Of a stretch of DNA of 16,863 nt, positions 7,459 through 12,024 are shown piece by piece. The notes under the pieces were generated by a model. It was given only the letters and a program-made list of their open reading frames with translations, did no database searches and was not told where the DNA came from. The stretch's first letter is position 1; every line of letters begins with the position of its first letter. Both the position numbers and the translations under genes were made by a program. This DNA comes from Bacteroidetes bacterium UBA7368 (GTDB lineage Bacteria; Bacteroidota; Rhodothermia; Rhodothermales; UBA10348), in contig DKOG01000201.1 of assembly GCA_002469915.1 (NCBI GenBank), forward strand, positions 1-16,863, given 5' to 3'.

Positions 7459-8301
7459 TTAGTCGTGGTGTGAGTGCTCTGATTCATGCAGCCCGTGTAG
7501 CATGAAAGCACCGCTTATTTGGCCAGCCACTTTCTGTGCAACGGGGATATTATCACCCGTGTGGCACAATAACTGAAGAGGATCGGAAAGATCTACCATG
7601 TGCAAGAGGTGCGCGTAGTCCAGCATGACGTGAATTTGATTGGTAATGCCTTCGGTCAGTTCGAAGGCAGTATTTAATTCTACTTCACGGAGAAAAGTGG
7701 TTTTACCAAGGTGGGTTTCAAACGCAGCATCTGGAGTCCCATCTCCATCGGAATCAGCCAGTCCGTCAACTCTCAAGTAGATATACCCGTTAGCCCAATT
7801 CCAATGGTTGTTCTTGTCGGTCTGCTTAGCCAGTGCATGATTCGATGGGACTTGGGACGCATCGACTCGGTTGTCTTGGCCGTCAATACCGACTTTGAAA
7901 CGCATACCCGTATAGCTTCCTGACATAGCCATTCCAAGGTCATATTCTTCATGGCCATGATCATGTTTAGCAAGAATGACTCGGTTGGATACAGTATGCG
8001 AAACGTCCGCATCGTTTTCATCTTTTGCCGGAACGGTTATGGATGGACCCTCGATAAGCGTCTCGGTACCGTCTTCAGCGATTAAGGTGATTTCAGAAAG
8101 GTAAATACGTGCGCCATCGAAGCTGATCGCTGTACCATTGTGGTCATAGGTCTGGTCCATCAATAATGGCTGTCCACTGAACACGGGTTGAAGTCGGAGC
8201 GTGGTCATCACTTCTTCGTCTTCCATGACGTCACTGTCACAACCTGCGATGAAAAGAAAAACGAATAGGACTGCTGGGAGAAAGAACTTAGAGTATTTCA
8301 T
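7459..8301 (-). CDS. MbnP-like copper-binding lipoprotein
   Basis: This 280-residue lipoprotein has signal MKYSKFFLPAVLFVFLFIAGC, with Cys21. The ATG at 8301 is preferred over an upstream GTG at 8328, which would add nine polar residues and lies within an inverted repeat. The body matches the MbnP-like family: a first strand pair (LRLQPVFSGQPLLMDQTYDHNG), then ISFDGARIYLSEITLIAEDG, a His-rich HDHGHEEYDLG segment (113-123), the aromatic motif NNHWNWANGYIYLRVDG (164-180, Trp167 and Trp169), DSDGDGTPD, and a conserved HLG at 197-199. The C-terminus is His-rich (HGLHESEHSHHD). In studied MbnP proteins an MbnH partner converts one Trp to kynurenine and this creates the copper site. Trp167 or Trp169 is the candidate here, but I cannot say which. 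The peroxidase gene follows 2 nt later. Expected location is the periplasm, membrane-anchored. Confidence 0.85.
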   Translation of the reverse strand: MKYSKFFLPAVLFVFLFIAGCDSDVMEDEEVMTTLRLQPVFSGQPLLMDQTYDHNGTAISFDGARIYLSEITLIAEDGTETLIEGPSITVPAKDENDADVSHTVSNRVILAKHDHGHEEYDLGMAMSGSYTGMRFKVGIDGQDNRVDASQVPSNHALAKQTDKNNHWNWANGYIYLRVDGLADSDGDGTPDAAFETHLGKTTFLREVELNTAFELTEGITNQIHVMLDYAHLLHMVDLSDPLQLLCHTGDNIPVAQKVAGQISGAFMLHGLHESEHSHHD

Positions 8302-8314
8302 AATGCTCAAATGT

Positions 8315-8328
8315 GTGCCTAGAGGCAC
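8315..8328. promoter_or_regulatory. 14-nt palindrome just upstream of the MbnP-like gene
   Basis: GTGCCT (8315-8320) and AGGCAC (8323-8328) are reverse complements with a 2-nt centre. The element ends 14 nt before the MbnP-like ATG, in the 226-nt gap after the DUF2946-like gene. It could be a repressor operator or a leader hairpin. The rest of that gap (8329-8519) holds only a small CGCA/TGCG repeat at 8485-8496 and no convincing promoter. Confidence 0.4.
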
Positions 8329-8519
8329 GAAATAATGGGTATCTCGAACTGGAAAATGGCGCGGATTACATCATCAGAGTGATAGATGTGCGCGAAAAGG
8401 AGAAGGTCAGAGAAATCTGAACCAGTCGGGAATTGAGCGTACGACCACCCCTTTACGAGGGATAGAACAAACCAATAAGCCTCACGCAAAAATGCGAAAA
8501 GCGGTACAAATACAATCTT

Positions 8520-8549
8520 TGACCGGATCAGACAGTGGTCTGACGGTCA
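8520..8549. terminator. strong hairpin overlapping the stop codon of the DUF2946-like gene
   Basis: TGACCG (8520-8525) pairs with CGGTCA (8544-8549), and TCAGAC (8528-8533) with GTCTGA (8538-8543), around a 4-nt loop AGTG, with a 2-nt bulge GA (8526-8527). The 12-bp stem contains the TGA stop codon (8528-8530) of the minus-strand gene. Position suggests a terminator or attenuator between that gene and the MbnP-like operon, but AAAGATTG follows on the minus strand rather than a T run. Confidence 0.5.
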
Positions 8550-8917
8550 GCAGGAGGGCCTCGGGCTGAAAACGCCAGCAGATCGGCGCTGACAAAAGTG
8601 GCCTCGGAAAGAGAGAAAATTGACGTGCAGCTTTCTGGAGTATCAACTGAAAGGGTCGATCCTGCAAATCCAGGAGACTGGCTGAGGAAAAATACGGCAA
8701 ATGGACACTCTGCATGAGCATCCATAGCCACTTCCAACGCCGCACCACTTTGGGAATGATCCTGCTTATGATCGTGAGCAGGCATGGCCGTCATCTCTGA
8801 CATCGCGTAGGTATCGCCTAACGCCATATAGGCGAAATGCGAGAGTGGTGCGATCAAACCTCCCAGCAGGACACTGGTAAGAAGAGAAAGCGCTGCAATG
8901 TGACGACGGGTCGTCAT
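8528..8917 (-). CDS. DUF2946-like exported His/Met-rich small protein
   Basis: The protein is 129 residues. An N-terminal hydrophobic segment (about 8-33, after MTTRRH) should act as a signal or anchor. It is followed by a Met/His-rich stretch, MALGDTYAMSEMTAMPAHDH and KQDHSQ (31-56), then MDAHAECPF, a loosely conserved middle, and the tail SADLLAFSARGPPADRQ. A small exported protein with His/Met/Cys residues and a C-terminal ARGPPA or RAPP block is typical of DUF2946-like proteins, often seen near copper receptors; I make the match by pattern, so it is tentative. It heads the metal locus, 226 nt before the MbnP-like gene, with a strong hairpin in between. The role would be periplasmic or membrane-surface copper binding, by inference. 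Confidence 0.6.
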   Translation of the reverse strand: MTTRRHIAALSLLTSVLLGGLIAPLSHFAYMALGDTYAMSEMTAMPAHDHKQDHSQSGAALEVAMDAHAECPFAVFFLSQSPGFAGSTLSVDTPESCTSIFSLSEATFVSADLLAFSARGPPADRQTTV

Positions 8918-9232
8918 AAGATGGCACGTGTAAAGCGGAGTTTGGCCCCTTCAATTAGTGATCCGGTAAAAAGGTCCACATCTGTGCAAAGAAGTACTTC
9001 CAAAATTGGATTTGCACATAGATTTACCCTTAAATGAACCATATTTATTTCGATTTTGGCACAAAGTCGAAGCATTATCAAAGGTCGCTGGGCTGGTAGT
9101 ATCTGCAGGAACTATCAAGGTCCTTTAGGTTGACCTTCATTCAATCAATTCATTGTAGACGAAAGAATGACACGGTCAAATTGGATGATTAAGTGTATGT
9201 TCTCTCCTTGTCTTACATAATAGATCGAGCTC
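8918..9232. other. 315-nt divergent intergenic region
   Basis: There is no coding sequence here. The region separates the start of the minus-strand metal locus (8917) from the plus-strand lipoprotein (9233) and should hold both promoters. It contains the nested palindrome at 8983-9018, a further TTGGCACA at 9056-9063 resembling one palindrome arm, and four copies of AAGGTC or its complement (8971-8976, 9081-9086, 9117-9122, and inverted 9132-9137). The last two form a 6-bp inverted repeat with a 9-nt loop. I could not assign -35 and -10 boxes with confidence. Confidence 0.6.
8983..9018. promoter_or_regulatory. nested palindrome, candidate operator for the metal locus
   Basis: TGTGCAAA (8983-8990) and TTTGCACA (9011-9018) are exact reverse complements. 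Inside them TCCAA (8999-9003) and TTGGA (9006-9010) also pair around AA, directly abutting the right outer arm, with 8 unpaired bases on the left (8991-8998). It lies 66-101 nt upstream of the DUF2946-like start, where an activator or repressor of the metal locus would be expected. It matches no operator consensus I know. Confidence 0.45.
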
Positions 9233-10117
9233 TTGCGCGCTCTCCGAATCATACTTCTCGTCCTTCTTGTTCTGGTAGGTTCATCCTGTTCAGATACGTT
9301 TCTAGATCCATTTGAGAACGAAGAAACGTACTTTTCGATATATGGATACTTAGACGAATTGGAGCGTGACCACGCTGTTCGTGTAATCCCGGTAACTCGT
9401 TTTCCAGAAAAGATCTTGTCGCCATCTGATCCGCAAGCGACTATTGATGCCCAAGTAACTTCTATGGATGTGGCCACCGGAAATGTCATCACGTGGTGGC
9501 ATGATTTGGAGCGACTCCCGGATGGGACATATGGTCATATTTTCAGGTCCAATTTCATGGTGCGGCCGGGGCATACATATCGATTGGAAGTCACGAGATC
9601 TGATTCAATAGTGACATGGGCCGAAACGGTAATTCCACGTCATGGATCGCCCCGTCCCATTCCTGATACTTTAATGTTTCCGTACGAAGTAAGTCCAGAT
9701 TCAGGATTAGTCGGGCGTGTTCGCCTGCCAGAGGTAGAGTCACCTTGGGATGTAGTGGTTACTTATGATCTGCAAGGTCGTTTTGTTCGGCTTCCTTATG
9801 GTCGTCCCGGGAATAAATCGGAAGACGGTGGTTGGGAGTTTGATATCGATATGGGGGCAGACGCTCCCCGGATGCGCTCCTATTTTGGTTTGGATTCCAG
9901 CACACCGTTGCCGCTATTGCACGCGATTTTGTTGCAGGTCCGAGTCCTGGACGCTAACTGGGATCCGCCGCGCGGCATTTTTGACCCGGAACTACTCGCC
10001 CAACCTGGTTCGCTTTCCAACGTGGTAAATGGAAATGGATTTTGGGGAGGAGTAGGTCTGTATCAATACGTGTGGAACGCACCGCCTAGATCGGCTCCAT
10101 CTGGATCTAAGAACTAA
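9233..10117 (+). CDS. DUF4249-like putative lipoprotein, TTG start
   Basis: The protein is 294 residues and starts at TTG. An in-frame stop codon lies only 10 nt upstream and this start gives a clear lipoprotein signal, MRALRIILLVLLVLVGSSC (Cys19). A beta-rich body follows: ENEETYFSIYGYLDELERDH, then ATIDAQVTSMDVATGNVITWWHD, a block FMVRPGHTYRLEVTRSDS, and WAETVIPR. This order (Cys, a strand with YGYL, a set of strands, then G-x-x-Y-x-L-x-V) resembles DUF4249 lipoproteins, which normally sit beside a TonB receptor in Bacteroidota; here the receptors lie on the other strand and are not adjacent. Function is unknown. It converges on the rof-like gene with only 4 nt between stop codons. Confidence 0.65.
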   Translation: MRALRIILLVLLVLVGSSCSDTFLDPFENEETYFSIYGYLDELERDHAVRVIPVTRFPEKILSPSDPQATIDAQVTSMDVATGNVITWWHDLERLPDGTYGHIFRSNFMVRPGHTYRLEVTRSDSIVTWAETVIPRHGSPRPIPDTLMFPYEVSPDSGLVGRVRLPEVESPWDVVVTYDLQGRFVRLPYGRPGNKSEDGGWEFDIDMGADAPRMRSYFGLDSSTPLPLLHAILLQVRVLDANWDPPRGIFDPELLAQPGSLSNVVNGNGFWGGVGLYQYVWNAPPRSAPSGSKN

Positions 10118-10121
10118 TTGA

Positions 10122-10382
10122 TCAGCAGTGTGGTGTCAGCGGAATTCCGTCTACTGATAAGATGTAATCCAGTCGCACCATAAAGGCCGCACGGTCATCG
10201 GAAGGCGCCAGAAGAGCATAGTCTGCTCCATTACGCGCAAACACATCTGAAATTACCGCCCGCACTTCTGTCGTCTTGTCATCAACTAAATAGATGACCT
10301 TCACCGTCGTTTTCGATACTGACCAATGCTCGAGTCGGTCGTGAAACGTACAACTGATGGGTATGTATTTGCTCTCAGGCAT
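10122..10382 (-). CDS. Rof-like Rho-binding antiterminator family protein
   Basis: The protein is 86 residues, close to E. coli Rof/YaeO (about 84-86). The opening YIPISCTFHDRLEHWSV fits the family signature Y-x-P-I-S-C-x-x-x-D-x-L-E, followed by a strand series (TTVKVIYLVDD, EVRAVISDVFARNGADYALL) and a final VRLDYILSVDG, as in the small Sm-like fold of Rof. Known Rof binds Rho and blocks its access to RNA, reducing Rho-dependent termination. Asp and Glu of the HDRLE segment are kept; those acidic residues contribute to Rho contact in the studied protein. The gene lies 113 nt downstream of the nuclease-fold lipoprotein, in the same direction, and converges on the DUF4249-like gene. The assignment rests on signature residues; a role in this organism is inference. 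Confidence 0.75.
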   Translation of the reverse strand: MPESKYIPISCTFHDRLEHWSVSKTTVKVIYLVDDKTTEVRAVISDVFARNGADYALLAPSDDRAAFMVRLDYILSVDGIPLTPHC

Positions 10383-10495
10383 CCGTTCGGTGAATCTTTA
10401 TGTTTGAGAGTAGTGAACTCCATGAGGTCTTCGATTGGTCCACAGCAAACCCTTCCGAGTGAAATCAGTCGAATGTGTTACCGTTTTGGGTACGT

Positions 10496-11281
10496 TTACC
10501 AAACGAGTTCAATGAACAGAGGTCGGTGATCCGAAGCAACCGGTTCGTCGATCAAATACTGATCAATGACTCGGAACGCTGTGCTGGGACGGAGAGCAAA
10601 AAAATCGATCTCCTTGACGGGCTCGTAGGATGAAAAGGTAAAATGGTCTTCTCCCTTTTGAACGAAATCCCAATTCTCAGCTAAGTGAGCGAGTATGGGA
10701 GAGTCCGGTTCTGAGTTAAAGTCTCCTGCGATAATGATTGGTACATTCGTGTCCTCGTAGGCTGCTGACAACGCTCGGGCTTGGGCAAGCCTTTCGGTTT
10801 CTGTCATATAAAAGTGTATTCCAACGAACTCTAGTTCTCTACTCGTCTTAGGAGATGAAACACGTATCGAAAGAGCCGAGCGGGGCTCTTCTCCGTCGGG
10901 AAGTCGATGGTTCTTGGAAGACACTATGGGCCACTTAGACAGTACGGCCATACCATACTTGCCTCCTTGGTATGGCATAAACTCCCCAAATACGGCATCC
11001 ATACCCGTAATATCCCCGAGAACGGAGGCCTGATTCACTGCATTTGTACGAGTGACAACGGAGTCAATTTCTTGCAGGGCAACGAGATCGGGTTTCAGGT
11101 CTCGAATCAGGGCTCCGATTCGTTCCAGATCCAACTCGAGATCCATTCCTGCTCCGTGGTGGATGTTGTAGGCCACGATGCGAAGGGTGTCTTGTACCGC
11201 CCCTGTTTCGGTTATTTTTTCTGGCGACTGACAGGCCGTTAGTAGGACGAGAAGGGCGGGAAGGACGTATGTACGCGACAT
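10496..11281 (-). CDS. endonuclease/exonuclease/phosphatase-family lipoprotein
   Basis: This 261-residue protein has lipoprotein signal MSRTYVLPALLVLLTACQS (Cys17) and then a complete EEP (DNase I-like) domain. Visible motifs are RIVAYNIHHG (34-43, Asn39), LVALQEID (67-73, metal-binding Glu71), FVGIHFYM (His156), IIIAGDFNSEP (Asp187, Asn189), VKEIDFF (Asp226) and SDHRP (Asp251, His252). All residues for Mg-dependent phosphodiester or phosphomonoester cleavage are kept. Family members cut nucleic acids, inositol phosphates or phospholipids; the absence of specificity loops I recognise prevents a choice. Lipid anchoring places it outside the cytoplasm. The 190-nt leader region carries several inverted repeats (11291-11312, 11349-11372). 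On the minus strand CTGGCA and TATATG with 16 nt between (about 11320-11347) could be a weak promoter. Confidence 0.88.
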   Translation of the reverse strand: MSRTYVLPALLVLLTACQSPEKITETGAVQDTLRIVAYNIHHGAGMDLELDLERIGALIRDLKPDLVALQEIDSVVTRTNAVNQASVLGDITGMDAVFGEFMPYQGGKYGMAVLSKWPIVSSKNHRLPDGEEPRSALSIRVSSPKTSRELEFVGIHFYMTETERLAQARALSAAYEDTNVPIIIAGDFNSEPDSPILAHLAENWDFVQKGEDHFTFSSYEPVKEIDFFALRPSTAFRVIDQYLIDEPVASDHRPLFIELVW

Positions 11282-11290
11282 AGGTTCTGT

Positions 11291-11312
11291 TTGGGTTGGT
11301 ATAGAAACCCAA
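11291..11312. promoter_or_regulatory. leader hairpin of the EEP lipoprotein gene
   Basis: TTGGGTT (11291-11297) and AACCCAA (11306-11312) are reverse complements with an 8-nt loop. The right-hand edge in the transcript is 9 nt before the ATG at 11281, so the hairpin would lie in the ribosome landing site of this minus-strand gene. Confidence 0.4.
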
Positions 11313-11348
11313 CATATACCCCAAAAAGAAGTCCTGCCAGTTTTGCCA

Positions 11349-11372
11349 GTAAAACGGAATTAATCGTTTTAC
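11349..11372. promoter_or_regulatory. 24-nt inverted repeat upstream of the EEP lipoprotein gene, operator-like
   Basis: GTAAAACG (11349-11356) and CGTTTTAC (11365-11372) are exact reverse complements around an AT-rich GAATTAAT centre. Length, symmetry and the AT core are those of a dimer-binding operator. It lies 68 nt upstream of the EEP start, next to a possible weak promoter. No regulator gene is nearby. Confidence 0.45.
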
Positions 11373-11396
11373 ATTCGCACGGATCGAAACGCTTTG

Positions 11397-11434
11397 GATC
11401 TGGTGGTTGAACCGGTGGGTTCAACCACCAGATC
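11397..11434. terminator. perfect 17-bp hairpin after the second receptor cassette
   Basis: GATCTGGTGGTTGAACC (11397-11413) and GGTTCAACCACCAGATC (11418-11434) are exact reverse complements with a 4-nt loop GGTG. CGCT (11390-11393) and AGCG (11438-11441) extend it beyond a symmetrical 3-nt internal loop. It lies 37 nt after the stop codon of the minus-strand DHDH lipoprotein and upstream of the EEP gene. Location suggests a terminator or mRNA 3'-end stabiliser, but no T tract follows on either strand. Confidence 0.6.
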
Positions 11435-11471
11435 GTTAGCGCTCAAACAACGTGGTCGAACAGATGGGTGG

Positions 11472-12020
11472 TTACTGGAGCGAGATAGTGAACGTCACAT
11501 TAACGTCGGTTTCGTCGCTTCGGTCTGATCCGTTTTTTGGCTGGTCGTCAAAATGTGATAAAACCACATTTAGCGTACCACTTGCAGGTCCACCATCGGA
11601 AACAACGAGATCGAATGTTAGGCCAACCGGAAGATTATTGCTGTCGCGATCGGTAATCGAGACGTCCACGCGGTCGGACACGCCACCACCCACAGTGTAG
11701 AAGAACTGATGCTCATCATCCTCTTCTTCTATTTCTTCCGTGATGTTCTCTAGGTTGACATCATCCCAAAGTGTAATGGATCCTGAGTAGGTCGTCCCAC
11801 TAGACAAGACGATCGGATCGATCTCAAACCCGGTACCGTCTCCGTCCGGGTCATTGGCATTTGCAGTGACGGTTTCTGTTCCAGAGGTGAGAGTGACAAC
11901 AACTCGCGTGATCAATTCTTCCTCGCCTGCATGGTCGTGATCAGGCTCGGCCGAATCACACGCGTTTAGGGTGAAAGAAAGGAAAAGCAGTACTAAGAGG
12001 GTTCTGATATGAAATTTCAT
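11472..12020 (-). CDS. DHDH lipoprotein of the second receptor cassette, unknown function
   Basis: I choose the ATG at 12020 (182 residues) because MKFHIRTLLVLLFLSFTLNAC is a proper lipoprotein signal with Cys21; a start at 12038 would add six residues and overlap the receptor gene. After the Cys comes DSAEPDHDHAGEEELITRVVVTLTSG, so a DHDH metal-binding-like stretch sits at 27-30. The beta-rich body holds DPDGDGTGFEIDP, SSGTTYSGSITLWDD, and an acidic ENITEEIEEEDDEHQFFY (91-108), then a C-terminal strand series. Similar small lipoproteins with the EEELITxVxxTL and EEIxEExDEHQFFY blocks occur next to TonB receptors in Bacteroidota; I recall the association, not a function. The start is 4 nt after the receptor stop codon, so it belongs to that operon. 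A periplasmic partner that accepts or buffers the receptor's metal is a reasonable guess. Confidence 0.7.
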   Translation of the reverse strand: MKFHIRTLLVLLFLSFTLNACDSAEPDHDHAGEEELITRVVVTLTSGTETVTANANDPDGDGTGFEIDPIVLSSGTTYSGSITLWDDVNLENITEEIEEEDDEHQFFYTVGGGVSDRVDVSITDRDSNNLPVGLTFDLVVSDGGPASGTLNVVLSHFDDQPKNGSDRSDETDVNVTFTISLQ

Positions 12021-12024
12021 AGTG

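Noticed and set aside
3482..8917. A methanobactin precursor peptide or MbnB/MbnC genes
   Set aside because: No short frame with a leader and paired Cys core, and no gene of the size or motifs of MbnB or MbnC, was seen around the MbnP/MbnH pair.
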